From DATGKG01 sp963851325 (lineage in GTDB: Bacteria; Desulfobacterota; Binatia; Binatales; Binataceae), in contig CAWKOR010000001.1 of NCBI GenBank assembly GCA_963851325.1, positions 3,410,001 through 3,474,000 on the forward strand: a DNA stretch of 64,000 nucleotides, written 5' to 3'. The position numbers and the translations under genes were made by a program. The notes under the pieces are model-generated. The model made no database searches. It was given only the letters and a program-made list of their open reading frames with translations, and was not told the DNA's origin. Positions 17,420 through 26,193 of this stretch are shown here, piece after piece. The stretch's first letter is position 1, and the number at the start of each line of letters is the position of its first letter.

Positions 17420-17842
17420 CTACCTGCGCTTGGCGGCGGCTGAAGGATCCAACACTCGCAACCCAGCGAAGTACTGGCGGTAGAAACCTCGATCTCGGGT
17501 AAGTAAGCGATCGGCAGTCACCAAGGCGTGGGCTCCGATCAGAAAGTCGGCGGCGATCCGAACGCGGGACCCACCGACCGCTCGATAGCTTCTCCAAAAC
17601 TCTGCCGCCCGCAGCGCCGCAGTTTGAGTCGTTGGCGAGAATGAGATCGACAATCCCTCCATCTCGTCAATGAACTGTCGGAAATCTGCAAAGACCGCCG
17701 CGGTTTCCGCCCAAACCACATCCGAGGCGACCAGCGCGCCTTCTTGCCAGCAGCGCCGCAGCGCACTTGAAGAAACTCCGACGAACTTCGGATTGGCCCC
17801 AAACACATCCAACAAAATGTTGGTGTCAACTGCAGTGATCAC
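17420..17842 (-). CDS. PIN-domain ribonuclease toxin (VapC-like)
   Basis: 140 residues. The PIN fold acidic residues are visible: D6 in AVDTNILLD, a Glu in VVWAETAAVF and Asp residues in AADFLIGAHALVTADRLLTRDRGFY. VapC toxins cleave RNA, often tRNA, when freed from their antitoxin. The ATG overlaps the stop of the upstream AbrB-like gene (ATGA), the usual arrangement for a toxin-antitoxin operon. Confidence 0.88.
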   Translation of the reverse strand: MITAVDTNILLDVFGANPKFVGVSSSALRRCWQEGALVASDVVWAETAAVFADFRQFIDEMEGLSISFSPTTQTAALRAAEFWRSYRAVGGSRVRIAADFLIGAHALVTADRLLTRDRGFYRQYFAGLRVLDPSAAAKRR

Positions 17843-18057
17843 CGCCGTCCACGGAGCTGCGCCATCACCGCATCGGTGTCAATCTTTTTTCCGAGGCATC
17901 CGATGGCTTTGGAGACGGGGTCGCCCCCGCTCTTAACCGCGATCAGGCGGCCCCGTTCTTCGCTGAACTCCAAAATGGTCCCCGGCTTGACGCCGAGCTT
18001 TTCGCGCAAGCGTTTCGGGATGGTCACCTGACCGCGTTCCGCGACCCGCGCTTTCAT
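17839..18057 (-). CDS. AbrB/MazE-type antitoxin
   Basis: 72 residues from ATG 18057; an alternative ATG at 18066 adds three residues. The swapped-hairpin AbrB motif is clear: ERGQVTIPKRLREKLGVKPGTILEF. The C-terminal part (about residues 45-72) should wrap the adjacent PIN toxin. AbrB antitoxins bind their own promoter, and a 25-base inverted repeat covers the two candidate start codons. It lies about 50 bases downstream of the acyl-CoA dehydrogenase stop but likely has its own promoter. Confidence 0.88.
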   Translation of the reverse strand: MKARVAERGQVTIPKRLREKLGVKPGTILEFSEERGRLIAVKSGGDPVSKAIGCLGKKIDTDAVMAQLRGRR

Positions 18058-18079
18058 ACTTTTCATACGAAAAAGTATG
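18055..18079. promoter_or_regulatory. Operator-like palindrome at the antitoxin start
   Basis: Perfect 9-bp arms CATACTTTT and AAAAGTATG flank a 7-base centre. The site covers both candidate start codons of the antitoxin, a position suited to autorepression by the AbrB-like protein. Confidence 0.6.
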
Positions 18080-18109
18080 GTACCACGCCACGGTCGTCTC
18101 AACCCTACT

Positions 18110-19267
18110 CTACCCGCGATTGTCGAGCCCCATCCTCCGCGCGATGATCACCTTCATGATCTCGTTGGTGCCCGCGTAGATCGATTGCACCGCTGCGTCC
18201 GCATAATCAGTCGCCACCGGATACTCCATCATGAAGCCATAGCCACCATGTAGCTGGAGGCACTGGCTCGCGGTTCGCTTGAGCATCTCGGTGGTCCACC
18301 ACTTCGCCATGCTTACTTCGGTGACCACATCGTCGCCGCGAATGTGCGCCGCGATCAGGCGGTCCACGAAGGCCTGGCTGACTTCGAGCTCGGTCGCCAT
18401 CTCGGCCAGCTTGAACTGCGTATTCTGAAACGATGCGATGGGCTGTCCGAAGGCGCGGCGCTGCTTGGTGTATGCGATGGTGTCTTCGAGGCATCGCCGG
18501 GTGCTCGCGGTCGCGCCGATAGCTGTCGTCAGCCGCTCCTGCTGCAGCTTCTCCATCAGCATCTTGAAGCCGTTGCCCTCCCGCCCGAGGAGGTTGGTGA
18601 CCGGCACGCGGCAATCTTCGAAGAACAGCTCGCTGGTGTCCTGCCCCTTGAAGCCGAGCTTGTCGAGCTTGCGGCCGCGATTGAAACCGGGAGCGTCACC
18701 GTCGACCAGGATGAGGCTGATTCCGCGATGCGGCGGGTTCGCCTTAGGATCGGTCTTGGCGACCACGATGATGAGGTTCGCAATCTGGCCGTTGGAGATA
18801 AAAATCTTTGACCCGTTGATGACGTAGCTATCGCCATCGCGGCGCGCGGTGGTTTGGACCGCCGCCAGGTCGGAGCCGGTCCCCGGTTCGGTCATCCCAA
18901 TCGCGAGGATGATCTCGCCGGCGATTGCGCCGGGAAGGTAGCGACGCTTTTGCTCCTCGTTTCCGTAAGTCGTGATGTAGGGCATGCAGATGTCCGAGTG
19001 CAGCCCCATCATCAGGCCGTGCGCGCGCACCCGCGCGAGTTCCTCATTGACAATGGCGTCGTAGGCGAAGTCCGCCCCGGCGCCGCCATACTCCGCAGGC
19101 GCATTGGCGCCGAGGAATCCCGCCGCTCCCATCTTGCGCCAACTCTCGCGATCGCTCATGCCTGCGCGATTCCATTGCTCGATCTTGGGCACGATCTCGT
19201 GGTCGACGAACTTGGCGACCTGGTCGCGGAACATTTCATGCTCTTGGGTGAAAATATCTCGGCGCAT
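18110..19267 (-). CDS. Acyl-CoA dehydrogenase
   Basis: 385 residues, standard length. It would oxidise an acyl-CoA thioester to the 2-enoyl-CoA, passing electrons to ETF through FAD. Family motifs are visible: AIGMTEPGTGSDL, INGSKIFISNGQIA, QRRAFGQPI and LHGGYGFM. Near the C-terminus the motif reads IYAGTNEIMK; the Ala stands where medium-chain enzymes have their catalytic Glu (IYEGT), so the base is probably supplied from helix G, as in isovaleryl- or long-chain-type enzymes. Chain-length specificity cannot be read. An enoyl-CoA hydratase gene lies at the far end of the window but not next to it. Confidence 0.92.
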   Translation of the reverse strand: MRRDIFTQEHEMFRDQVAKFVDHEIVPKIEQWNRAGMSDRESWRKMGAAGFLGANAPAEYGGAGADFAYDAIVNEELARVRAHGLMMGLHSDICMPYITTYGNEEQKRRYLPGAIAGEIILAIGMTEPGTGSDLAAVQTTARRDGDSYVINGSKIFISNGQIANLIIVVAKTDPKANPPHRGISLILVDGDAPGFNRGRKLDKLGFKGQDTSELFFEDCRVPVTNLLGREGNGFKMLMEKLQQERLTTAIGATASTRRCLEDTIAYTKQRRAFGQPIASFQNTQFKLAEMATELEVSQAFVDRLIAAHIRGDDVVTEVSMAKWWTTEMLKRTASQCLQLHGGYGFMMEYPVATDYADAAVQSIYAGTNEIMKVIIARRMGLDNRG

Positions 19268-19405
19268 GCTTTTCTCCTCGTGACGGGGCAGAATCTTCGC
19301 ACGGACCGATGTGCCGTTCCAATCGCGCGAAGCTTGGGTCGTGAGTCATATTTGGACCGCCATGCTGATCGCGACGCCACTTGCTTTTCGATGCCCTGAC
19401 GTGAG

Positions 19406-21205
19406 ATGGCGTCCGGCGTGACTGATGCCACCGCACCAACTACATCGGCTGTCGATGAACTGCGCGAACTGACGCCCCGCGCCATCGTCCTCGGACTCAT
19501 CCTTGCCGTGATCCTCGGCGCAGCGAATGCCTACCTGGGCCTCTACGCAGGCCTGACCGTCTCGGCGAGCATTCCCGCCGCGGTCGTTTCGATGGCGATA
19601 CTCCGCATCCTCGGCGGCTCGACGATTCTGGAAAACAACGTGGTGCAAACCGTCGCGTCGGCGGGCGAGGCGGTTGCGGCGGGCGCCATCTTCACTTTTC
19701 CCGCACTGGTGATCCTGGGATGGAAGGGCGACCTGCCTTACCTGGACGTCACCGCGCTATGCCTCGCCGGTGGCACGATGGGCAGCCTGCTGGTGGTGTT
19801 CCTGCGTCGGGCCTACATCGTGGAGGAAAAGCTACCCTTTCCGGAGGGCCTCGCATGCGCGGAAGTTTTGCGCGCGGGAGCGAAAACCGCGAACGCCGCG
19901 CCGCTGTTCTACGGCGGGATCATTTCGGCGGTGCTGAAAACCTCGCAGGACATCGCGGGCCTGGTGCCCGGCATGTTTTCCGGCGCGCGATGGATCGGTG
20001 GCGCCGCGATTGCCGGATCAGTCGACATTTCGGCCGCGTTGTTGGGTGTCGGTTATATCGTGGGCGTCAGGGTCGCGACGCTGGTCTTTCTCGGAGCCGC
20101 GATCGCATGGTTCGTCGCGGTTCCAATCGCGTCCGCGAGTCACCCCGAGCTTCGCGCGATCGGCGCCTATGCCGCCGCGAACCGGGTCTGGAGCGACGAG
20201 GTGCGATATCTCGGCGTCGGCGCGATGCTTACCGGGGGCGTCGTCACGTTGTGGCGGTTGCGCTCGCGAATCAAGACCGCGCTCGCTGACAGCATCCGGG
20301 TGGTGCGCGCGGGAAGTTCCGCCGTCGCGACCTTGCGCGAGGACACCGATCTTTCGGCCACCACCATCGTCACCGCATCGGCATTTGCGTTGCCGGTGAT
20401 TTTCGCGTTGTGCATGGTGCTGACGGGAAGCATCGCGCTGAGCCTGGCGATGGCGATAGTGCTCGTCATCGTTGGATTTTTCGCGACTGCGGTGGCTGGA
20501 TATTTAACCGGTCTGGTGGGCGCGTCCAACAATCCGGTCTCCGGCGTCACAGTGATTGTTCTGCTCGCGCTGGCGCTGATGCTGAAGTTGCTTGGCGTCT
20601 CGGCGGGAGTTGGCCCGCGCCTGGCGATCATGGCCGGCGCAGTGGTGTGCACGGCGGCAGCGATGGCGGGTGACTCGATGCACGATCTGGCCACCGGATA
20701 TCACGTCGGGGCAACCCCGCGCGCGCTCGAAATCGCGGTTCTCCTTGGCGCGGCGGCGTCGGCGTTCATCGTCGCGCCGGTGCTGAATCTGCTCCTCAAC
20801 GCATACGGAATCGCAGGAACACCGGGCGCGAAAGCGAATGCGCTGGCGGCGCCGCAGGCGTTCCTGATGGCAAAGGTCACTCAGGGCGTTTTCAGCGGTG
20901 GCCTGCGATGGGGCATCATCGCGATCGGCGCTGCGCTTGCCGCTGCTCTCGCGATCTTCGATGGACAACTTGAGCAGCGCGGCAGCTCCTGGCGCACGCC
21001 AATCATGCCGGTTGCGATCGGACTTTATCTGCCGCTGGGACTGAGCGTCGCGATTCTGGTGGGTTCGCTGGCCAGCCTCGGCCGCCCGCGCGAGGAAGGC
21101 GGATCCGGCATCCTGTTCGCCGCAGGCCTGGTCGCCGGCGAGGCGCTGATGGGCGTCGCGAGCGGAGCGCTGGTCACCGCGGGGGTGCGGCTTCCGCTCT
21201 TTTGA
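19406..21205 (+). CDS. OPT family oligopeptide/metal-chelate transporter
   Basis: 599 residues with about 14-16 hydrophobic segments. The first carries the OPT hallmark GAANAYLGLYAGLTVSASIPAAVVS. Further signatures are LPFPEGLACAEVL and the AGDSMHDLATGYHVGATPR loop, typical of bacterial OPT proteins. Members import oligopeptides or iron/siderophore complexes with protons; the cargo cannot be told. It is divergent from the acyl-CoA dehydrogenase gene with about 140 bases between them. Confidence 0.9.
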   Translation: MASGVTDATAPTTSAVDELRELTPRAIVLGLILAVILGAANAYLGLYAGLTVSASIPAAVVSMAILRILGGSTILENNVVQTVASAGEAVAAGAIFTFPALVILGWKGDLPYLDVTALCLAGGTMGSLLVVFLRRAYIVEEKLPFPEGLACAEVLRAGAKTANAAPLFYGGIISAVLKTSQDIAGLVPGMFSGARWIGGAAIAGSVDISAALLGVGYIVGVRVATLVFLGAAIAWFVAVPIASASHPELRAIGAYAAANRVWSDEVRYLGVGAMLTGGVVTLWRLRSRIKTALADSIRVVRAGSSAVATLREDTDLSATTIVTASAFALPVIFALCMVLTGSIALSLAMAIVLVIVGFFATAVAGYLTGLVGASNNPVSGVTVIVLLALALMLKLLGVSAGVGPRLAIMAGAVVCTAAAMAGDSMHDLATGYHVGATPRALEIAVLLGAAASAFIVAPVLNLLLNAYGIAGTPGAKANALAAPQAFLMAKVTQGVFSGGLRWGIIAIGAALAAALAIFDGQLEQRGSSWRTPIMPVAIGLYLPLGLSVAILVGSLASLGRPREEGGSGILFAAGLVAGEALMGVASGALVTAGVRLPLF

Positions 21206-21224
21206 GGTCGCCACTCAATCCGGT

Positions 21225-21350
21225 CGAATTCGCTCGCTGCGTGCGAATGGCGGGCACTGCGACAGCATCGACATCCAGCGCGTAGTGCGCGGTGAGATCG
21301 TCTTCCTCGTGCCCATCGGTTGCATGTCTGTGTCTGGTCGCGCGAAACGA
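21225..21350 (-). pseudogene. Remnant of a second SRPBCC/AHSA1 gene
   Basis: The minus strand here encodes FRATRHRHATDGHEEDDLTAHYAL, clearly related to VRATRPEMQPTSGRDEDDITQTYAL in the intact SRPBCC gene just upstream (21375-21827). DNA identity is also visible, for example between GAGATCGTCTTCCTCGTG and GATATCGTCTTCGTCGCG. Only the middle of the domain remains. It looks like a decayed tandem duplicate. Confidence 0.55.
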
Positions 21351-21374
21351 ACACATCGTTGGTTACTTTTGCCG

Positions 21375-21827
21375 CTAGCTCTCCGCCAACTGCTTCAACT
21401 TCGGGAGCAGCTTGTCCCACACCGCCGCCGCACCGGGTTGGATCTGTTCGCCATTGGCAAGCTTGCTGAAGTCGCCATGGGAGATGCAAAGAGTAGTCAC
21501 TCCGTCGTGTTCGGATAGTGCGTAGGTTTGCGTGATATCGTCTTCGTCGCGGCCCGAGGTCGGTTGCATTTCGGGTCTGGTGGCGCGAACGGTAAACCGC
21601 AAGAGGTGGTTTTCCTCCACGGCAGCAACAGTTCCGGACACGTAGACCTGGCCTTCCGCGTTTCTCCAGAGAACCCCGCCGCCAACCTTCCAATCCGCAT
21701 CGATCGGGCCAGTCGCACCGAAAACCCCAGACCATCGCGTAGTGAACTCCGGACTGGTGAGGATGGTCCAGACTCTGGAAGCCGGCGCCTTAATTTCGAT
21801 TGAGCGTTCTACGTACAACTTCATCAT
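21375..21827 (-). CDS. SRPBCC / AHSA1-like domain protein
   Basis: 150 residues. The START/Bet v1-like fold signature is visible: VERSIEIKAPASRVWTIL at the N-terminus, FTTRWSGVFGA, WKVGGGVLWRN and a C-terminal amphipathic helix AAAVWDKLLPKLKQLAE. Such proteins bind small hydrophobic ligands or act as stress-linked chaperone partners. No signal peptide. A fragment of a duplicate lies just downstream. Confidence 0.8.
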   Translation of the reverse strand: MMKLYVERSIEIKAPASRVWTILTSPEFTTRWSGVFGATGPIDADWKVGGGVLWRNAEGQVYVSGTVAAVEENHLLRFTVRATRPEMQPTSGRDEDDITQTYALSEHDGVTTLCISHGDFSKLANGEQIQPGAAAVWDKLLPKLKQLAES

Positions 21828-21870
21828 GCGAAACGGGTCGCCTCGCGATGGTTACGAAAATAACCGATTG

Positions 21871-22716
21871 CTAGTGCTTTCCGTAGTCGAGGCGGACGCC
21901 CTTGCGTTGGGCGAGGATGTAGGCTTCCATCGCGCGCAGGCGCGGATCGTTGGGGTCCATCGTTTTGCCCTTGACGGGATTCTCGATGCACCATTCGATC
22001 ATGTCGCGCAGCAGCGCCACGCGCTGCAGTTGGACCTGGTACTTGGGGTAGGTCTCGGGATGCGTGTTGGCCGCATCGGGGTGGCACATATCGCAACTGA
22101 CGCCGATGGTGCCGCCGAGCTTGTCAGTGCTGTGAAAAACTTCCTTGCCCTCTTGTACGAAGCGATCGGTATTGGCCTGCCAGACCTTGAAATCGCGCTC
22201 GTTGAAGCTCGCGTAGGTATCGCCTTGTTGTGAGGGAAGCTTCTTGTGTCCGGGGCCGCTGATAACCGGATTCCGTTGCGGTGGAGGCGGCGGCGCCGAC
22301 GGCGCTACCGGTTCCGCCGCCGCCGGCTTCTCGGCGACAGGAGCGCTCGCGCCCTCAGGGGATTTCGCAGTGCCGCCGGCCTCCGGCGACGATTGGGGCG
22401 ACGCGCTATTCTCCTCGGCGGTCTCGTCCTGCGCCATTTCCCAATGCTGATCGGGATGCTTGCGCTCCCACTCCGCCATCAGCGAATGAGTGACTGCGAT
22501 CGCTTGTTCTCGGGTCATCGCCTGGCCCGGCTTGAGCCCCTTCACTTCCGTCTTGGTGACGCCGTCGCACAGTTCGACCACCACTCCGCCATTCGCGGAC
22601 GCACCGGTCTGATGGGTTGGAAGCTGCTGCGCGGACAGATTCGCCGCGAAATAACCAAGGCCGCCAAGCGTGGCAGTCGCAATCAACGCGGTCAGAACTT
22701 TGGTATGAGGCTTCAT
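21871..22716 (-). CDS. Periplasmic mono-haem c-type cytochrome-like protein
   Basis: 281 residues from ATG 22716, which overlaps the upstream metallophosphoesterase stop (ATGA). A signal peptide or anchor is at residues 1-30 (LTALIATATLGGLGYFAANL). The middle (about 95-150) is a Pro/Ala/Glu-rich linker. One haem-binding CxxCH site is visible as CDMCHPD near residue 215, and several Met residues could be the sixth ligand. The size and single haem suit an electron carrier or donor for the di-haem peroxidase encoded two genes upstream. Confidence 0.8.
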   Translation of the reverse strand: MKPHTKVLTALIATATLGGLGYFAANLSAQQLPTHQTGASANGGVVVELCDGVTKTEVKGLKPGQAMTREQAIAVTHSLMAEWERKHPDQHWEMAQDETAEENSASPQSSPEAGGTAKSPEGASAPVAEKPAAAEPVAPSAPPPPPQRNPVISGPGHKKLPSQQGDTYASFNERDFKVWQANTDRFVQEGKEVFHSTDKLGGTIGVSCDMCHPDAANTHPETYPKYQVQLQRVALLRDMIEWCIENPVKGKTMDPNDPRLRAMEAYILAQRKGVRLDYGKH

Positions 22717-23864
22717 CAGTAGCTCGCGAACTGCGGCGCAGGCGGCCGGTTGGATTGCCCGCGCGAAGTCAGGTAAGTCGCCTTGACGGTGACCGGGTTG
22801 CGATCCCACAGGTTATAGATGGAGTCGGCCAGGCCATCGGAACGCACATTGAACTGGCCATCGCCGAGGCCGTCGAACTGGTCGAAGGGGTCAGCGCGAT
22901 TCATCTGCACGGTCAGCGGCGGTAGCCCTTGCGGCGCGTATGGCCATGGCCACGCAGTCGAAAGCATCCCGTAGAAGCTGATGTTGTGAATCTGGTTCAT
23001 CAGCATCTGATGGGTATGGCCGTGGATGACGGTGGTTTTATCGTAGGGACGCAGGATCTCCTGCACCTCGTCGGCATCCTCGGTCCAGAAATTCCAGTTG
23101 CGATAATATTTGTAGAGCGGCGAGTGCGAGAAGATCAGCAGCGGCGTCGAGGTGTCGACTTTCGCGAGATCTTTTTTCAGCCACTCACGCTGCGCGCTGC
23201 CGACTTCGAAGCGGGACTGGGTGCCGTTATCGAGACCCGCGACGGTTTGCATGCGCTGCTCGGGCGTCATCTTGAGCGGGGTCCAGAAATCCTTTTCATT
23301 CACGCTCATAAGGGTGATGACGTGGACGCCCTTCCAATCGAAGGAATAGGTCGGCGGGCCGAAAAATTCCTGCCACGTCTCGCCCATGTCGAAAAACCAG
23401 TCGTGTTCTCCGACCATCATCTTAACCGGCGCCTTCACCTCATTGAGGATTTGCTTGCCGAGTTCCAACTCCTTGCGCCGCCCAAGCTGCGCGAGATCGC
23501 CGCCGAACAAAACGAAGTCCGGTTGCGGGTCGAGCGCGTTGACATCCTCGACCGCTTTGACCGCGGCGCGCACGAAGCGCTGATTGAGCGTGCGCTCATA
23601 AAGATGCGAATCCGAAATGTAGGCGAAGGTGAATGGTCGCTTGCCCTCGGCGCCCTTTGCGCCATTGGCTTTGTCGGTCGCAGCGTCGGCCAGCGTGATG
23701 AGCTGGAACGAATGCGGCGGCATCAGACCCTTGGCCGCCACGGCGCCCATGGTAGCGCCGAGTACCTTCAGGAAGCTGCGCCGATCGAGTCCGCGCAGTC
23801 CGCGTAGGACCCTATCGCGCTCCTCCATGTACTTCGTTTCAACGCTCTTATGCCGAACCGCCAT
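22716..23864 (-). CDS. Tat-exported metallophosphoesterase
   Basis: 382 residues. A Tat signal is present (DRRSFLKVLGATMGAVAA, residues about 28-45), so the folded protein is exported. Calcineurin-like metal motifs are SDSHL, FGGDLAQLG, VGEHDW, FSHSPLY and HGHTH. The third motif reads GEHD rather than the usual GNHD, so one metal ligand is Glu in place of Asn. It hydrolyses phosphomono- or diesters; the substrate is not evident. It lies between the di-haem peroxidase and mono-haem cytochrome genes and overlaps the latter. Confidence 0.88.
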   Translation of the reverse strand: MAVRHKSVETKYMEERDRVLRGLRGLDRRSFLKVLGATMGAVAAKGLMPPHSFQLITLADAATDKANGAKGAEGKRPFTFAYISDSHLYERTLNQRFVRAAVKAVEDVNALDPQPDFVLFGGDLAQLGRRKELELGKQILNEVKAPVKMMVGEHDWFFDMGETWQEFFGPPTYSFDWKGVHVITLMSVNEKDFWTPLKMTPEQRMQTVAGLDNGTQSRFEVGSAQREWLKKDLAKVDTSTPLLIFSHSPLYKYYRNWNFWTEDADEVQEILRPYDKTTVIHGHTHQMLMNQIHNISFYGMLSTAWPWPYAPQGLPPLTVQMNRADPFDQFDGLGDGQFNVRSDGLADSIYNLWDRNPVTVKATYLTSRGQSNRPPAPQFASY

Positions 23865-23903
23865 CGCGGGAACCTCGTTGAAGGCTTGGTTTGATTCAGG
23901 ATT

Positions 23904-25250
23904 TCAAAAGCCGCCGATCAGTGCGGGATTTTCTTTCATCTGATCCTGCTCAGGTCCGATATCGCCAAAGGGACCGGACAGGTTCGGATCGTTGCGACCT
24001 TTGAGTCCCATCGCGGCATCGACGTCGCGCTGCGGCCGGTCGGTCTTCGAGCGCGCGAGCTGCGCGGCATACTCATGCTCGGCCGCATCGGCGTAGCGCG
24101 GGCTGGTCAGGGATTCGAGGAACGCCACCAGGTCATCGATCTGCTGCTCGGACAGCCCGAGTGGAACGATGCCGCCGTCCAAATACGGATTCTGCACGCC
24201 GCCTTTGTTGTAATGGTCGATGGTGTCCCACAGCGTCGCCTGCGAGCCGTCGTGAAAATATGGCTCAGTTACCAGCAGGTTGCGCAGGCCCATGGTGCGA
24301 AAGGCGCCGATATCGTGGGGCTGCTTGGTGACCAGGAAACGGCCGAGTTCGCTCATGTCGGTTTGAATCGCGAGCTCATCGATCTTTTCGGCGCCGTTGC
24401 CGCCTTCCGAGATAATCTTGAGGCCCTTGCGCGCCAGGCCCACGAAGTCCTTGTTGTGCGCCGATACTCCGATGTTGTGGAAACGATTGTCGCTGAACAT
24501 CGGCTGCACCGGATTGACTCCGTGGCACGACATGCAACGGCCTTTGCCATTGAAGATCGACCATCCCCGCTGCTGCTGCTCGGTCAACGCCTTCTGGTCG
24601 CCATCCATGAACTTGTCGAAGGGCGAGTCGAATGCGACTTGGGTACGCTCGTACGACGCGATCGCTTTGACCATGTCTTCGTAGTTGGGCGGATGCCCGA
24701 AGACTTCCATGAAGGCTTTCCGATATTCGGGGATGCCTTTGAGTTTGTCGACCACAGTCTTCTCGTCGGGCATGCCCATCTCAACTGGATTTAGAATCGG
24801 GCGCTTGGCCTGCTCCTCGAGGGTCGGTTCGCGTCCATCCCAGAACTGCAGAATGTTGAAGTTCGCGTTGACGATAGTCGGTGCGTTGCGCTTGCCGAAC
24901 TGGTTATGAATCCCCATCGAGGTGGGAAGCTGGTCGGTGAAGCCTTTTTCGGGATCGTGACAGGTCTCGCAGCTCTCCTTGTCATCGGCGGACAGGCGCC
25001 GATCGAAGAACAACGCGCGTCCCAGTCCGATCTTCTCGGGCGGACGCTCGAGGTTATTCGGCGGCAGAACCCATCGGTAGAGATCGTGCGGGAATCCCGC
25101 CTGCGCGGCAGGCTCGGGGTCGGCCATTTTGCCGCCGTCGGTGGCGCCCAGGGTGCCGGGAGCGGGGGAGGTTTGCGCTCTCGCGGGGACGCCAGACGCC
25201 ATTCCAACTGATGCGCTGAAAAGAATCAGGACCAGAAATTTAGGACGCAT
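23904..25250 (-). CDS. Di-haem cytochrome c peroxidase (MauG/CcpA family)
   Basis: 448 residues with an N-terminal signal peptide (VLILFSASVGMASGVPARAQ). Two haem c sites are seen: CETCHDPEKGF near residue 97 and CMSCHGVNP near residue 240. Between and after them lie family motifs FWDGREPTLEEQAKRPILNPVEMG and FRTMGLRNLLVTEPYFHDGS. It reduces hydrogen peroxide in the periplasm with electrons from a small c-type cytochrome, probably the one encoded at the end of this operon. Transcription order is peroxidase, metallophosphoesterase, cytochrome. Confidence 0.92.
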   Translation of the reverse strand: MRPKFLVLILFSASVGMASGVPARAQTSPAPGTLGATDGGKMADPEPAAQAGFPHDLYRWVLPPNNLERPPEKIGLGRALFFDRRLSADDKESCETCHDPEKGFTDQLPTSMGIHNQFGKRNAPTIVNANFNILQFWDGREPTLEEQAKRPILNPVEMGMPDEKTVVDKLKGIPEYRKAFMEVFGHPPNYEDMVKAIASYERTQVAFDSPFDKFMDGDQKALTEQQQRGWSIFNGKGRCMSCHGVNPVQPMFSDNRFHNIGVSAHNKDFVGLARKGLKIISEGGNGAEKIDELAIQTDMSELGRFLVTKQPHDIGAFRTMGLRNLLVTEPYFHDGSQATLWDTIDHYNKGGVQNPYLDGGIVPLGLSEQQIDDLVAFLESLTSPRYADAAEHEYAAQLARSKTDRPQRDVDAAMGLKGRNDPNLSGPFGDIGPEQDQMKENPALIGGF

Positions 25251-25360
25251 CTTCGCGCCTCAGAGCAAGATCAAACGAGCAGCCAGGAGTAGCTACATCA
25301 GCGAGCAGAATGCGGCACCTTTGAACGTTAAGTCAAGCTAAGGCGCCGCGACGGAAACAA

Positions 25361-25482
25361 GAGGGCCGGGGTGAGGGCGTCGCAACCCTGGTATCCCCGG
25401 CCGCTCACGAATGATTCCGCAGCGAGCGTCATTCGTGAGCAGCCGAGGCCATAAGGCATCGATGGCCCTCAACCCGGCCCTC
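25361..25482. repeat. Nested inverted-repeat (REP/MITE-like) element
   Basis: The outer arms, GAGGGCCGGGGTGAGGG at 25361-25377 and its complement at 25466-25482, match at 16 of 17 positions. An inner perfect 12-bp pair, GCTCACGAATGA (25403-25414) and TCATTCGTGAGC (25429-25440), flanks a 14-base loop. The element fills the gap between two genes on the same strand and would fold into a long hairpin. Confidence 0.7.
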
Positions 25483-25498
25483 TCAAGATACGGCCGAA

Positions 25499-26032
25499 CT
25501 ACTTGCCGAAGCGGCTCAGCAAGTCATTCATGTCGTTGGCGTGCTCCTCTTCTTTCTCGAGGATGCTCTCCATTAGACGGCGGGAGGTCGGATCTTTTTC
25601 ACCGAGCCAGCGCACAATCTCACCGTAGGTGTCGATCGCGATGCGTTCCGCGATCAGATCTTCCTTGATCATGGTAGCGAGGTCGTCGCTGGTCTCGTAC
25701 TCGGAATGGCTCCGGGTCGCGAGGCCCTCGGGATTGAGGTTGGGCTCGCCATTGAGCTGCGTGATGCGCTCGGAGATTTGGTCGGCATGCCCCTGCTCAT
25801 CGTTGGCATGCTGAATGAACTCCGCCTTGACGCCCTCGGAATTGATTCCCTTCGCGGCATAGTAGTGAGCCTTGTAGCGCAACACGCATACCAGTTCGGT
25901 CGCCAGCGCTTCATTGAGCACCTTGCAGACCGCTTCGGCGTCGCCCTGGTAGCCTTGGGTGACGGCGCCCTTTTCAAGCTGCTTCTTGGCACGATCACGA
26001 ATTTTTTTGATGTCGGAGACGAACGCGTCCAT
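25499..26032 (-). CDS. Ferritin-like / bacterioferritin-type protein
   Basis: 177 residues forming the four-helix ferritin fold. Di-iron ligands are suggested by NEALATELVCVLRYKAH, HANDEQGHADQISERI, IKEDLIAERIAIDTYGEI and ILEKEEEHANDM: the ExxH pattern recurs in helices 2 and 4. It likely stores iron or uses it to detoxify peroxide. It lies upstream of the peroxidase operon on the same strand, separated by the inverted-repeat element. I cannot tell haem-bearing bacterioferritin from a Dps-like relative. Confidence 0.85.
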   Translation of the reverse strand: MDAFVSDIKKIRDRAKKQLEKGAVTQGYQGDAEAVCKVLNEALATELVCVLRYKAHYYAAKGINSEGVKAEFIQHANDEQGHADQISERITQLNGEPNLNPEGLATRSHSEYETSDDLATMIKEDLIAERIAIDTYGEIVRWLGEKDPTSRRLMESILEKEEEHANDMNDLLSRFGK

Positions 26033-26193
26033 TGGGGTGACCTCGAGTGGTAGATGGTTGATGATGGTCCGTTACGCGGCGAAACTGATGCCGCAGGATT
26101 TCTATCCTACCCGATCTCCAGTTGAAGGTAAGAGTCGCGAGCGCTTGATCTTTGGCATCCTCCTTTCGTGGCCAGGGGACCATCACATGCTGA

